DNA of 64,000 nt from contig NZ_QLSU01000020.1 in the NCBI RefSeq assembly GCF_003268775.1, positions 62,001 to 126,000 of the forward strand. Reading direction: 5' to 3'. Below are positions 42,039 through 50,911 of this stretch, piece by piece. Each line of letters starts with the position of its first letter. Position 1 is the stretch's first letter. The stretch comes from Paraburkholderia unamae. Lineage in GTDB: Bacteria; Pseudomonadota; Gammaproteobacteria; Burkholderiales; Burkholderiaceae. The notes beneath the pieces are model-generated. The model was not told the origin of the DNA. It was given only the letters and a program-made list of their open reading frames with translations, and ran no database searches. The translations under genes were made by a program, and so were the position numbers.

Positions 42039-43058
42039 TCAGGGCCCCGCCGCCGGGCTCGCGTCGTGCATGTCGCTCATGTCGCTCACCTCGGTCATGC
42101 CGCACGCGCGCTCGATGCGCAGCGCCGCTTCGAGCAAGAGCGGCGCGACCGTGCGCTCGATCCAGTCGTCGGCGAGACGGCGGCTCACGATCGTGCAGTT
42201 CAGCGCGATACGCTCCTCGTCGGGCGGCTGGCGCACCGGCACCGCGATGGCGTGGATGTCGCGGATCCAGTCGCCGCGGCTCAGCGTGAAGCCGCGCCCG
42301 GCGAAGGCGGCGCAGTCGGCTTCCCAGAGCGGCAGGTCGGCGGCGTAGCGCTCGGGGTCGTTCAGGCGCAGCCGGTTCAGCACGGCCTGGCGCTCCTTCG
42401 CGCTCTCGCCGATCAGCAGCGCACGCCCGATCGAGGTGGCGAGCAGCGGCCGCGTGCTGCCGATGTCGGGCTGCGCGCTGTTGTCGCGTCCCGGCCGGCA
42501 GGTATCGACATAAACCACGTTGAGCCGGTCGCGCATGCCGAGATTCACGGAGCAGCGCGTTTCGCGTGCGAGCTTCTCCATGTAGGGCCGCGCGATCTGG
42601 CGGATCTGCATGGCGGCGAGCATCGGATAGCCGAGCGTGAGCACGCCCGCGCCAAGCCGGTAGCGCTGGTACTTCTCGCTGCGGTTCAGGTAGCCGAGCA
42701 GCGTCAGCGTGTAGGTGAGCCGCGAGATGGTGGCCTTGGGCAGCCCGGTGCGGTCGGCCAGTTCGCGGTTGCCGAGCATCGGCTCGGCTGGCGTGAACGC
42801 GCGCAGGACCTGCAAGCCGCGCGCGAGGTTGATGGCGAACTGGCGGTCGGTCGAATCGGCGTCGGGCGGCGCGGGCAAAAGCGGCTCGCCGATGCGCCCG
42901 GCGCGCGCCCGCTCCACGCCTTGCGTGGCGTCGGCGGCATCGGTTGCCCCGCGCCGCGCCGCGCCAGTACGCGCGGCGCTTTTCCCGGTGACGGATGAAG
43001 TGGGCGTTTGCATCTGCGTGGCTGGGCGTCGAGGCCTTTTGGGAATGGACGAACTCAT
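42039..43058 (-). CDS. IclR-family regulator with a long N-terminal extension
   Basis: 339 residues from ATG 43056-43058. The first ~75 residues are a disordered Thr/Ala/Arg-rich tail. The wHTH follows (INLARGLQVLRAFTPAEPMLGNRELADRTGLPKATISRLTYTLTLLGYL), then the IclR effector domain (AARPYM...CSVNLGMRDRLNVVYVDTCRPG, ATSIGRALLIGES, GDWIRDIHAIAVPVR). It is of the PcaR/PobR-like IclR type often tied to aromatic or carboxylic acid catabolism. It sits between the minus-strand MFS-NMO-ACAD genes and the plus-strand CoA-transferase, so it probably controls both directions. Confidence 0.9.
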   Translation of the reverse strand: MSSSIPKRPRRPATQMQTPTSSVTGKSAARTGAARRGATDAADATQGVERARAGRIGEPLLPAPPDADSTDRQFAINLARGLQVLRAFTPAEPMLGNRELADRTGLPKATISRLTYTLTLLGYLNRSEKYQRYRLGAGVLTLGYPMLAAMQIRQIARPYMEKLARETRCSVNLGMRDRLNVVYVDTCRPGRDNSAQPDIGSTRPLLATSIGRALLIGESAKERQAVLNRLRLNDPERYAADLPLWEADCAAFAGRGFTLSRGDWIRDIHAIAVPVRQPPDEERIALNCTIVSRRLADDWIERTVAPLLLEAALRIERACGMTEVSDMSDMHDASPAAGP

Positions 43059-43190
43059 GGTCGATAAACGCCTTTGGGTGGTCAAGAAAATCAGCATAGT
43101 GTTTCGCTCTGCGGTACGCCAGTTGAGCCTGGACGCCGCTCTCGCCTACTGTTGCTGGCAGACAAACTTCTTCTGGCACGAGGAGACACG

Positions 43191-44414
43191 ATGGTCACGC
43201 CCCCCCTCACCGACACTCCGCCGGCCGGCCCGCTCGCGGGCGTGCGCATTCTCGACCTGTCCACCGTGGTGGCCGGCCCGTTCGGCGCGACGCTATGCGC
43301 CGATCTCGGCGCCGAGGTGACGAAGATCGAGTTGCCCGACGGCAGCGACGCGCTGCGCAAGCTGCAACCCGTGAAGGACGATCTTTCGCTCTACTGGAAG
43401 GTGACGAACCGCGGCAAGCGCGGCATCACGCTCGACGTGCGCAAGGCCGAGGGCCGCGCACTGCTGCTGCGGCTCGCGGCGCAGGCCGACGTGCTCGTCG
43501 AGAACTTTCGCGCGGGCAAGCTGGAGGAATGGGGGCTCGATTTCGACACGCTGCACGCGGTGAATCCGCGCCTCGTCGTGCTGCGGCTCACGGGTTTCGG
43601 GCAGACCGGCCCGTACCGCCAGCGCGGCGGCTTCGCGCGCATCTTCGAGGCGATGAGCGGCCTCACGCAGCTCACCGGCGAGCCGAACGGCGCGCCGCTG
43701 CACATGAACTTTCCGATGGGCGACACGGTGGCGGGCCTGTTCGCCGCGTTCTCGATCGCGGCCGAGATGGTGCGCATGCGCTCGGACCCGGATGCGCGCG
43801 GCGTGGAGATCGATCTTTCGGCAACCGAAGCGCTCTTTCGCATGCTGGAGCCGCTCGCGGTGGAGCGCGAACAGCTCGGGCTCGTGCGCGGCCATCACGG
43901 CAACCGCGCGACCTACACCGCACCGTCGAACATGTATCGCAGCGCCGACGGCGTGATGTTCTCGCTCGTCGCCTCGTCGCAACCGATCTTCCGGCGGCTG
44001 TGCGCGGCGCTCGAACACAACGACGTGCCCGACGACCCGCGTTTCGCCGACAACGTGAACCGCGTGGCCAACGCGCAGGCGCTCGACGCGCTGCTCGAAA
44101 GCGCCTTCGCCGCGCTGCCGTTCGCGCGGCTCACCGCGCGCCTCACCGAAGCCGGCGTGCCGCACACGAAGATCTACACGATCGACGACATCGCCGCCGA
44201 TCCGCATTTCATCGCGCGCGAAACGATCATCCGCCTGCCCGATCCCGACCTGGGCTCGGTGCCCGCGCCCTGCGTGGTGCCGCGCGTGAAGGGACGGCCC
44301 GCCGCCGTGCCGCGCAGCGGGCCCGCGCTCGGTGAGCATAACGAGGTGGTGTACGGCGCGCTGGGGCTGGGCGAGCAGGCGCTCGAACAACTGCGGCGCG
44401 ATAAGGTGATTTGA
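43191..44414 (+). CDS. Family III CoA-transferase (CaiB/BaiF)
   Basis: 407 residues. Typical blocks: LAGVRILDLSTVVAGPFGATLCADLGAEVTKIE, LYWKVTNRGKRGITLDVRKAEGRALLLRLAAQADVLVENFRAGKLEEWGLDF, VVLRLTGFGQTGPYRQRGGFARIFEAMSGL and the catalytic Asp in NFPMGDTVAG. These enzymes move CoA between an acyl-CoA donor and a carboxylic acid. GAGGAGACACG precedes the ATG. It probably activates the acid imported by the MFS for the two acyl-CoA dehydrogenases beside it. Confidence 0.92.
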   Translation: MVTPPLTDTPPAGPLAGVRILDLSTVVAGPFGATLCADLGAEVTKIELPDGSDALRKLQPVKDDLSLYWKVTNRGKRGITLDVRKAEGRALLLRLAAQADVLVENFRAGKLEEWGLDFDTLHAVNPRLVVLRLTGFGQTGPYRQRGGFARIFEAMSGLTQLTGEPNGAPLHMNFPMGDTVAGLFAAFSIAAEMVRMRSDPDARGVEIDLSATEALFRMLEPLAVEREQLGLVRGHHGNRATYTAPSNMYRSADGVMFSLVASSQPIFRRLCAALEHNDVPDDPRFADNVNRVANAQALDALLESAFAALPFARLTARLTEAGVPHTKIYTIDDIAADPHFIARETIIRLPDPDLGSVPAPCVVPRVKGRPAAVPRSGPALGEHNEVVYGALGLGEQALEQLRRDKVI

Positions 44415-44444
44415 GCGTGAATTGAGGGCGAACTGAAGGTGAAC

Positions 44445-44470
44445 CGCGCGCCGCGAATAAAGCGGCGCGC
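44445..44470. terminator. Convergent hairpin between CoA-transferase and acyl-CoA dehydrogenase genes
   Basis: GCGCGCCGC pairs with GCGGCGCGC around a 7-nt A-rich loop (44455-44461). T-tracts are weak on both sides (AGCTTTCG on plus), so termination is only suggested. Confidence 0.45.
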
Positions 44471-44494
44471 AGCTTTCGTCAGAGGTTCATTCGC

Positions 44495-45736
44495 TTAGTA
44501 GTCCGTGGTGAGCTTGCCGGGCGCGAGGCATGGATGCCGCTCGATCGACGCCTCGCCTGCCCGTCTCACGGCGTCGCGCCCGATCACCGTGCGATGCACT
44601 TCGCTCGACCCCTCGCCGATCTGGTTGAGCTTCGCATCGCGGAAGAAGCGCTCCAGCGGAAACGCCTTCAGATACCCGCGCCCGCCCGTAAGTTGCAAGG
44701 CGTCGGTGCACACCTTCATGCCGAGGTCGGTGGCGTGCATCTTGGCCATCGAAGCCTGCACGGCCGCATCGGCGTCGCCGCGATCGTAGCTCGCCGCTGC
44801 GGCATCCACGAGCGCGCGCGAAGCTTCGATCTGCGTGATGGCGTCGGCGAGCATCCACTGCACGCCCTGATGCGCGCCGAGCGCCTTGCCGAACACGTCG
44901 CGCTCGCAGCAATAGGCCGCGGCGATCTCCACGGCGCCCATCGCGCGGCCAAGGGCCATCGAGGCGTGGCCAAGGCGCGCGCGCACCAGCGCATCCTGCG
45001 CGAGCGCGAAGCCCTCGCCTTCGGCGCCCAGACGCCAGCGCGCGTCCACCGCCACGCGATCGAACGCCAGTTCCGCGATCGGCACACCGAACCAGCCGAG
45101 CTTGTCCACGGCCGGCCCCGCCGTGAGGCCAGGCGCGTCGCGTGAAATGAGCAGCGCGACGAAGGGATCGTCCTCGCTTGCGCTCGCCCCTTCGTCCACG
45201 CAGCGCGCGACGACCACGTACCAGTCGGCGACATTCGCGCGCGTGATGAACTTCTTGCGCCCGCTCACGCGATAGCCCTCGCGCGTGCGCTCGGCGCGCG
45301 TCGCAAGCGCGCGCACGTCGGACCCGGCGCCCGGCTCCGTCAACGCGAACGCCGCTTGAATGCGGCCTTCGCAAAGCGCGGGCAAAAGCTGATCCTGCAC
45401 GGCGTCGGATGCGCCCGCAACGATCGCGCGGCACGACAAGTCCGCGCCCGTCACGAGCGAAGCCGCCGCGCTGCATACGCGGCCCAGCTCCTCGATCAGA
45501 CGGATGCGCAAACGCTGACGCGCCTCGCTGCCGCCGAAGCGGCGCGGAAACGCCGTCGCGATGATCCGATGCTCGACGAGCAGCGCAAACGTGTCGGCGG
45601 CAAACACGTCCTCGCGCGCCACGGCTTGTGCATTCGGGCCGATCGTCTCGCGGCATAGGCTGCGCGTGGTCTCGAGCAAGGCGAGTTCGTCCGCTTCCAG
45701 GGCGTGCAGGAAGCGCTCGCTGAAGAGGCGAGTCAT
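44495..45736 (-). CDS. Acyl-CoA dehydrogenase (second of the cluster)
   Basis: 413 residues from ATG 45734-45736 (AGGAGA upstream). RRFGGSEARQRLRIRLIEELGRV, AAFALTEPGAGSDVRALATRA, SGRKKFITRANVADWYVVVARC, ALGRAMGAVEIAAAYCCERDVFGKALGAHQGVQWMLADAITQIEASRALV and the C-terminal FFRDAKLNQIGEGSSEVHRTVIGRDAV with the catalytic Glu. It differs clearly from the other ACAD gene (different loops and C-terminus), so they are not a recent duplication. Cotranscribed with the downstream-overlapping unit of the zinc-free oxidoreductase 26 bp upstream. Confidence 0.9.
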   Translation of the reverse strand: MTRLFSERFLHALEADELALLETTRSLCRETIGPNAQAVAREDVFAADTFALLVEHRIIATAFPRRFGGSEARQRLRIRLIEELGRVCSAAASLVTGADLSCRAIVAGASDAVQDQLLPALCEGRIQAAFALTEPGAGSDVRALATRAERTREGYRVSGRKKFITRANVADWYVVVARCVDEGASASEDDPFVALLISRDAPGLTAGPAVDKLGWFGVPIAELAFDRVAVDARWRLGAEGEGFALAQDALVRARLGHASMALGRAMGAVEIAAAYCCERDVFGKALGAHQGVQWMLADAITQIEASRALVDAAAASYDRGDADAAVQASMAKMHATDLGMKVCTDALQLTGGRGYLKAFPLERFFRDAKLNQIGEGSSEVHRTVIGRDAVRRAGEASIERHPCLAPGKLTTDY

Positions 45737-45762
45737 CGGGTTGTCTCCTTGGGTTCGGCATT

Positions 45763-46797
45763 TCAGTCGAAACGGATCACCGCGCGGCCGCGCGTTTGTC
45801 CGCGCACTTGACGCTCGCAGTGTTCGGGCACGTCTTCCAGACGAATCGTGGTGGCAAAGCGTTCGAGCCCGCGCGGACGCCAGACGCCTGCCATGCGCGC
45901 CCACACCTCGCGGCGCAGCGGCATCGGCGGGTTGGCGTTGATGCCGAGCAGTTGCACGCCGCGCAGAATAAAGGGCAGCACGCTGCCGTCGAAGGTATTG
46001 CCGCCCGCATTGCCGAACGCGGCAATCGGCGCGCCCTCGCGCATGGTCGAGGCGAGCCACGCGAGCGTCTCGCCGCCCACCGAGTCAAGCGCACCGGCCC
46101 AACGCGCGGAGCGCAGCGGCTTGCCTGGCGGCTCGATCGCGCTGCGCGGCAACACCGTCGCAGCGCCGATGGCTTGCAGCCACGCAGCGGCGTCGGCTTT
46201 TCCCGTGATGGCGACGACCTCGTAACCCGCCGCAGCGAGCATGGCGATGCCGAGGCTCGCCACGCCGCCCGTCGCGCCCGTCACGACAACGGGGCCCGCG
46301 CCCGGCGTAAGCCCGTTGTGCTCCATGCGGTGGAGTGCGAGCGCGGCCGTAAAGCCGGCCACGCCCAGCGTGGCGGCGCAGAAGAAATCGAGCCCGTCGG
46401 GCAGCGGCATGACCCAGTCGGCGCTCGCGCGCACGCGGCTCGCGAAGCCGCCGTCATGCTCGACGCCGATGCCGAAACCGTGCACGGCGACGGCGTCGCC
46501 GGGACGGAAGCGCACATCTGCGGAACGCTCCACGGTGCCGTACGCCTCGATGCCCGCGATGCACGGCAAGCGCCGCATGATCGGCGCGCGCCCGGTTACG
46601 GCGAGCGCGTCCTTGTAGTTGACGGCGCTGTGAACGGTGCGGATCACGACTTCGCCGGGACCTGGCGCAGCGTCCGCATCGTGGGGGAGATCGACGAGAA
46701 CGCCACCTACACGCGCCTGCGCGCGCTCGTTGGCGTTGTCATTGGCGTCGTCAGCTTCGAGCTTGTCTACGCGAATCGCGCGCAAGGGGGATGTCAC
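45763..46797 (-). CDS. Acrylyl-CoA reductase-like MDR oxidoreductase (AcuI/YhdH type)
   Basis: 344 residues from a GTG (46795-46797) with GGAGGCGAGG upstream; the frame is open further but similarity starts at TSPLRAIRVDKLE. Quinone-oxidoreductase fold without structural zinc: VVIRTVHSAVNYKDALAVTGRAPIMRRLPCIAGIEAYGTVERS, the NADPH site VVVTGATGGVASLGIAMLAAAGYEVVAITGK and FNAGGNTFDGSVLPFILRGVQLLGINA-like AcuI blocks (here GNAGGNTFDGSVLPFILRG). AcuI reduces acryloyl-CoA to propionyl-CoA with NADPH. An internal insertion of about 20 residues near the N-terminus (ADDANDNANERAQ) is unusual. Confidence 0.82.
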   Translation of the reverse strand: MTSPLRAIRVDKLEADDANDNANERAQARVGGVLVDLPHDADAAPGPGEVVIRTVHSAVNYKDALAVTGRAPIMRRLPCIAGIEAYGTVERSADVRFRPGDAVAVHGFGIGVEHDGGFASRVRASADWVMPLPDGLDFFCAATLGVAGFTAALALHRMEHNGLTPGAGPVVVTGATGGVASLGIAMLAAAGYEVVAITGKADAAAWLQAIGAATVLPRSAIEPPGKPLRSARWAGALDSVGGETLAWLASTMREGAPIAAFGNAGGNTFDGSVLPFILRGVQLLGINANPPMPLRREVWARMAGVWRPRGLERFATTIRLEDVPEHCERQVRGQTRGRAVIRFD

Positions 46798-46918
46798 GGC
46801 CTCGCCTCCGGCAATTGAATATTTGCCGGCCATGTTCGCACAGGCCTTTACGGCCTCGAACAGAATGCCGCGATTGTTTCGCTCTGCAAAACGGGAGGGC
46901 GAAGGTCCGGCCGCGCGC

Positions 46919-49429
46919 TCAGCCGCGTCCGCCTGCGGTGGGAATCTGTGGTGGCGCGCCTTCGGGTCCGGCGGTCGGCGGCGGCGCAGGCCGCGGCTCG
47001 TGAGAGGCGTCGCCGCTCGCGCGCGCCTGGCCATGCGCCGCTTGCGGCCCATGGGTTGCATCGTGCCGCGCCGCGACGTCGCCGCTGTGCGACGACATGT
47101 GCACCTGCATCTGCGGCACCGGCATGTCGATACCGGCTTCGTCCATGTGGCGCTTCAGGCGTGCGTTGAACGCGCGCGCCACGCTCCATTGCTGCAACGG
47201 CCGCGTCTTGATCTGCCCTTTCACGACCATCCAGTTCGGGTCGAACCGGTCGAGCCCCCACACCTCCACGGGCCCAAGTATCTCGCGGCGGTAACGGAAG
47301 TCGGCCACCAGCTCCGCGCCCGTCTCGCGAATCATGCGCGTGACCGTGTCGAGATCGACCGAAAACGGCACGCGCACCTCGAACACGGCGAACGCGAAAT
47401 CGCGCGACAGGTTCTTCACGATCTTGATCTGCGAAAACGGGATCGCGTGAATGGCGCCCTGCCCGTCGCGCAGCCGCACGGTGCGGATCGACAGGTGCTC
47501 CACGGTGCCCGCGTGGCCGTTGTCGATGTCGATCCAGTCGCCCACCGAAATGGTCTCCTCGATGATGATGAAGAGGCCCGTGATGAGGTCGGCCACGAGC
47601 GACTGCGCGCCAAAGCCGATAGCCAGGCCGATCACGCCCGCGCCCGCGAGCAGCGGCGTCACGTTGATGCCGAGATTCGCGGCGGTGACGATGCCCGTGA
47701 TGGTGAGAATCGTCACGAGCACCGCATTGCGCACGAGCGGCAGCATGGTGCGCGCCCGCGTGCTGGGCGCGCGGCCCTTGGTGCGCGGGCCGCTCGGATT
47801 GAGCGCTTCGAGTATCGCCGTGTCGAGCACGATCCACACGAGCCACGCGAGAAACACGGTGGTGACGATCGCGAAGATGGCGTGGGCGATGCCGCGCGCG
47901 GCCACGTTCGCTTCGATGATGGCCGCGAGCGAAATGTCCCACAGGCGCGCGCACGACTCGAAATACGCGAACCAGATGAACACCACGAGCAGCGTGCCCG
48001 CGAAGCGCAGCAGCCGCCGCAGATACGGCGAGCGCCGCCGCACGCGCGCGGGGTCCGGACGCGTGATGCGCAGCACGACCGCCGAAAGGAAGAACGCGAG
48101 CACGAGCAGGAGCGCGGAGACCACGGAAATCTGCAACACGTCGTCGCGGCTGCCGATGCCGCCAAACGTCGCGACGATCGAAGCGACGGCGAGCAGCAGC
48201 ATGGGCAGTTGCCAGAGCGAGGCGAGCACGTCGAAGACTTCGGTGAGCGCCTTGTGGCCTTGGCGCAGCGTATAGCTGCGGTTGCGGATAAGGTGCGCGA
48301 CCGGCCGCCGGAACCCGACGGCGAACACGACCGTGAGCACGGCGGCCGCCATGTTCGCGGCCGTGCTCACCAGCGCGGCCAGGTTCACGCCCAGTTGGTG
48401 CGCGACCTCGAAGTTGGTCGCCGCGTCGCCGAGCGCGGCCAGCACGCCGATGGCGAATAGCAGCCGCCGCGAGCGCACGATCAGCACGTGCACGGCCACC
48501 CGGCGGTGCCCCGAGCCGAACAGCGAAAACATGATGAGACAGATCGACGAGAACACCGCGCCCGCGACGATCGCATAGGCGATCACGAGCGCCAGCGTGC
48601 GCCCGAGCGCCTCGGGCATCGAGCGCTCGACCACGAGCGCGCCGACGAACGCCACGATCCAGGGCGCCGCGCGATGCACGACGAAGATGAGCAGGTCGGT
48701 GGTGCGCGGATTGGGCCGCAGTCCCGTTTCGACATCGAAGCGCCTGAGCAGGCGCCGCTCGAGCCAGCGCAGCGCCGCCGCGCATGCGCCCCAGCCCGCC
48801 AGCATGGCGATCAGGTCGAATACGATGCGGCCGACGCTTTCCCCTTCACCGCCCGAGGCAATCATGTAAAGCTCGTTGCCGGCCGCGCTGAAGCGCCCCG
48901 CCCAGTAGTGAAGAGGGCTGCGGCCGCGGCGCGCGTCCGCTTCGATCGAGGCAAGGCCCGAGGCGATCGCGCCGAGCAGCCCCGACGTCCCCGCCACGCC
49001 CGATGCGGGCGCGGGCGCGACGTTCTGCGAGGCGCTGCGCAGTTTCTTGAGCTGGTTGAGAAGCGCGGTGCGCTGGCGCTCGTTGTCGAGCGTCGCGATC
49101 ACGCTGTCGAGCGAGCGCGTGAACTCGGCCTGGCTTGCCGGCGACGGCGCCGATGCCGCTTCGGCCGCCGACGCACCCGAGGCCGTCGCCGGCGCACCAG
49201 TAATGATGCTCTTGAGCACCGGCAGCACGGGCGCCGTGGCGCCCTGCGCGGCGGCCGTCATCGGCGCGCCCAGCCCCGCCGCGAGCCATGCGAGGAGCAT
49301 GAGCGCGCGCACGAAAAGGGGCAGAAGGCGCGCCGGCGCGGCGCGGGAAACACGTGCACGATCCGCCGGCTCGCCGCGCATGCACGGCGGCCCGGCGCCC
49401 GCGCCATCGCGTCCGATGCTGGGATTCAT
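46919..49429 (-). CDS. Large MscS-family mechanosensitive channel (YbiO/MscM-like)
   Basis: 836 residues. Signal-like N-terminus (LLPLFVRALMLLAWLAAGLGAPMTAAAQG, ending near residue 62), a periplasmic region with a Gln/Leu-rich helix, about ten membrane helices and the MscS core: PLLAGAGVIGLAIGFGAQSLVADLITGLFIIIEETISVGDWIDIDNGHAGTVEHLSIRTVRLRDGQGAIHAIPFSQI. The pore helix and beta domain are intact. Length and layout match YbiO-type channels. The last 75 residues are a His/Pro/Ala-rich cytoplasmic tail. The start is uncertain; the ATG at residue 17 is an alternative because no RBS precedes 49429. Confidence 0.9.
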   Translation of the reverse strand: MNPSIGRDGAGAGPPCMRGEPADRARVSRAAPARLLPLFVRALMLLAWLAAGLGAPMTAAAQGATAPVLPVLKSIITGAPATASGASAAEAASAPSPASQAEFTRSLDSVIATLDNERQRTALLNQLKKLRSASQNVAPAPASGVAGTSGLLGAIASGLASIEADARRGRSPLHYWAGRFSAAGNELYMIASGGEGESVGRIVFDLIAMLAGWGACAAALRWLERRLLRRFDVETGLRPNPRTTDLLIFVVHRAAPWIVAFVGALVVERSMPEALGRTLALVIAYAIVAGAVFSSICLIMFSLFGSGHRRVAVHVLIVRSRRLLFAIGVLAALGDAATNFEVAHQLGVNLAALVSTAANMAAAVLTVVFAVGFRRPVAHLIRNRSYTLRQGHKALTEVFDVLASLWQLPMLLLAVASIVATFGGIGSRDDVLQISVVSALLLVLAFFLSAVVLRITRPDPARVRRRSPYLRRLLRFAGTLLVVFIWFAYFESCARLWDISLAAIIEANVAARGIAHAIFAIVTTVFLAWLVWIVLDTAILEALNPSGPRTKGRAPSTRARTMLPLVRNAVLVTILTITGIVTAANLGINVTPLLAGAGVIGLAIGFGAQSLVADLITGLFIIIEETISVGDWIDIDNGHAGTVEHLSIRTVRLRDGQGAIHAIPFSQIKIVKNLSRDFAFAVFEVRVPFSVDLDTVTRMIRETGAELVADFRYRREILGPVEVWGLDRFDPNWMVVKGQIKTRPLQQWSVARAFNARLKRHMDEAGIDMPVPQMQVHMSSHSGDVAARHDATHGPQAAHGQARASGDASHEPRPAPPPTAGPEGAPPQIPTAGGRG

Positions 49430-49585
49430 GGCGGAGGGGCTAAAACAGGACGTTCCAGTTTAGCCGCACTCCGCCCGGGCACGCCTCGCGCGTGCGTAAC
49501 AGTTTGTCAGCGGTCGTGTTGGCGCGTGAACGTGTCCCTCGACGGGCCGCCCATGAATCCGCCCGACCAACGCTTCACTAGCGCC

Positions 49586-50230
49586 TCAGTAAGCCACGGT
49601 GGCGATCTGGCGAATGAAGCGGCCCTGCTCCAGTTCGTCCACGAAGGCGATCGCGTAGTCCTCGGCCGAAATGCGGCTTTCGCCCTTCGCGTCGGCGATC
49701 AGCGTGGCCGCGCCGGTGCGGAACGCGCCCGTGCGCTCGCCGGGGGCGATGATCGCGGCCGGCGCGAAGAAGGTCCAGTCGATGTCGGCCACAGTGCGGT
49801 AGTAGCCGAACGCGTCGCGGTGCGCGAGGGCGATCGGCTTGTAGGCGTCGGGGAAGCCTTCCGTGTCGACGAGTTGCTTGCCAGGCGCCACTTCGAGCGA
49901 ACCCGCGCCGCCCACCACCACGAGGCGCTTGAGGCCCGCCGCGCGCACGCCTTCCACGAGCGCGCGGCTCGCGATCAGCAGGTCGGCGAGCTTGTCCTTC
50001 GGCGGCGCGTAGGCGCTCGCGACCACGTCGTGGCCCTGCACCGCAGCGCCAATGCTCGCGGCGTCGAGCAAATCGGCCTTCGCCGCGTGAACGTTGGGCG
50101 CAGCCGCCACACGCTCGGGCTGGCGCACCAGCGCGCTCACCTGGTGACCGCGCCGTGCGGCTTCGGCCGCAATGCGCGAACCGACCATACCCGTTGCGCC
50201 AAAGAGGGCGATTTTCAGCGTCTTGCTCAT
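49586..50230 (-). CDS. Atypical SDR / NAD(P)-binding NmrA-like protein (YwnB-like)
   Basis: 214 residues from ATG 50228-50230 (AGGAGT upstream). The Rossmann start LKIALFGATGMVGSRIAAEAARRGHQVSALVRQPERV is followed by AKADLLDAASIGAAVQGHDVVASAY and LVVVGGAGSLEVAPG; no YxxxK catalytic pair is visible, as in atypical SDRs. B. subtilis YwnB is a close analogue and sits next to the Rrf2 regulator YwnA, the same arrangement as here. A shared palindromic operator precedes it. The family often binds NADP and responds to oxidative or electrophile stress. Confidence 0.85.
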   Translation of the reverse strand: MSKTLKIALFGATGMVGSRIAAEAARRGHQVSALVRQPERVAAAPNVHAAKADLLDAASIGAAVQGHDVVASAYAPPKDKLADLLIASRALVEGVRAAGLKRLVVVGGAGSLEVAPGKQLVDTEGFPDAYKPIALAHRDAFGYYRTVADIDWTFFAPAAIIAPGERTGAFRTGAATLIADAKGESRISAEDYAIAFVDELEQGRFIRQIATVAY

Positions 50231-50255
50231 GGACTGACTCCTGTCTTCCGTGTTT

Positions 50256-50276
50256 ATGTAACCAACTAAGTTACAT
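50256..50276. promoter_or_regulatory. Palindromic operator upstream of the YwnB-like gene
   Basis: ATGTAAC-N7-GTTACAT, a perfect 7-bp inverted repeat with a 7-bp spacer, 26 bp before the start codon of the atypical SDR gene. The same motif with one change per arm occurs before the adjacent Rrf2 gene. Confidence 0.75.
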
Positions 50277-50286
50277 TTAAGGGGCG

Positions 50287-50307
50287 AAAAAACGGGGCGA
50301 TGCCCCG
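50287..50307 (-). terminator. Intrinsic terminator of the rrf2 gene
   Basis: On the minus strand CGGGGC-ATC-GCCCCG followed by six T, 30 bp past the rrf2 stop and before the operator of the next gene. The SDR gene therefore has its own promoter. Confidence 0.85.
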
Positions 50308-50336
50308 CTGTTGAATCTTCCGATGGCGCGCGCCGC

Positions 50337-50792
50337 TCATGCACGCCGCGCCCGCGCGCGCTCCAGCTTGCGCTCGCTGCGCGTCATGTCGTCGACCACG
50401 TCGGCGAGCGTGCGCGTGGCGAGCGACGCCTCCATCGCGCGCTGTGCGTCGTCGATCACCCCGCGCAGCGTCTGCTGGATATGCCGCCCGACCATGCAGG
50501 CCGGGTTCGGCTCCTCGCGGTGCATGGCGAACAACTGCGCGTCGTCCACCGCCCGATAGGCATCGAGCAGCGTGATCGCCTGCGGTTCGCGCGCCAGCAG
50601 CGCCCCGCCGCCCGCGCCGAGTTGCGATGTGGTCAGGCCCGCATTGGCAAGCATCGACAGCAAACGGCGGATGAGCGCGGGATTCGTGTTCACGCTGCCC
50701 GCGATGATCTCCGACGACAGCGGCACGCCCTCGCGCTGCGCCAGCAGCGCGAGCACGTGAACCGCGAATGCGAAACGGCTGCTCGTATTCAC
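50337..50792 (-). CDS. Rrf2-family transcriptional regulator (YwnA-like)
   Basis: 151 residues. The wHTH is FAFAVHVLALLAQREGVPLSSEIIAGSVNTNPALIRRLLSMLANAGLTTSQLGAGGGALLAREPQAITLLDAYRAVDD, typical Rrf2. Only one cysteine (Cys99, NPACMVGR) is present, so no [2Fe-2S] cluster of the IscR kind can form; single-cysteine redox or electrophile sensing is possible. It probably represses itself and the YwnB-like gene through the paired operators. A terminator follows. Confidence 0.92.
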   Translation of the reverse strand: MNTSSRFAFAVHVLALLAQREGVPLSSEIIAGSVNTNPALIRRLLSMLANAGLTTSQLGAGGGALLAREPQAITLLDAYRAVDDAQLFAMHREEPNPACMVGRHIQQTLRGVIDDAQRAMEASLATRTLADVVDDMTRSERKLERARARRA

Positions 50793-50835
50793 GACGAACC
50801 TGCCACGTTCGAGCGGCGCACCAGCGCGCCAAAAA

Positions 50836-50856
50836 GTGTAACCATGATAATTACAT
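50836..50856. promoter_or_regulatory. Operator copy upstream of the rrf2 gene
   Basis: GTGTAAC-N7-ATTACAT: the same layout as the site at 50256, one mismatch per half, located 44-64 bp before the rrf2 start. Suggests autoregulation. Confidence 0.65.
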
Positions 50857-50911
50857 TAATCCGTAGCGTCAACCCATCGGGCCTGGACACGCGCCGCGCC
50901 CCGGCACGGCC

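Noticed and set aside
40806..45736. The two acyl-CoA dehydrogenase genes as a recent duplication
   Set aside because: Protein sequences differ throughout, including active-site loops and C-termini; they are separate family members.
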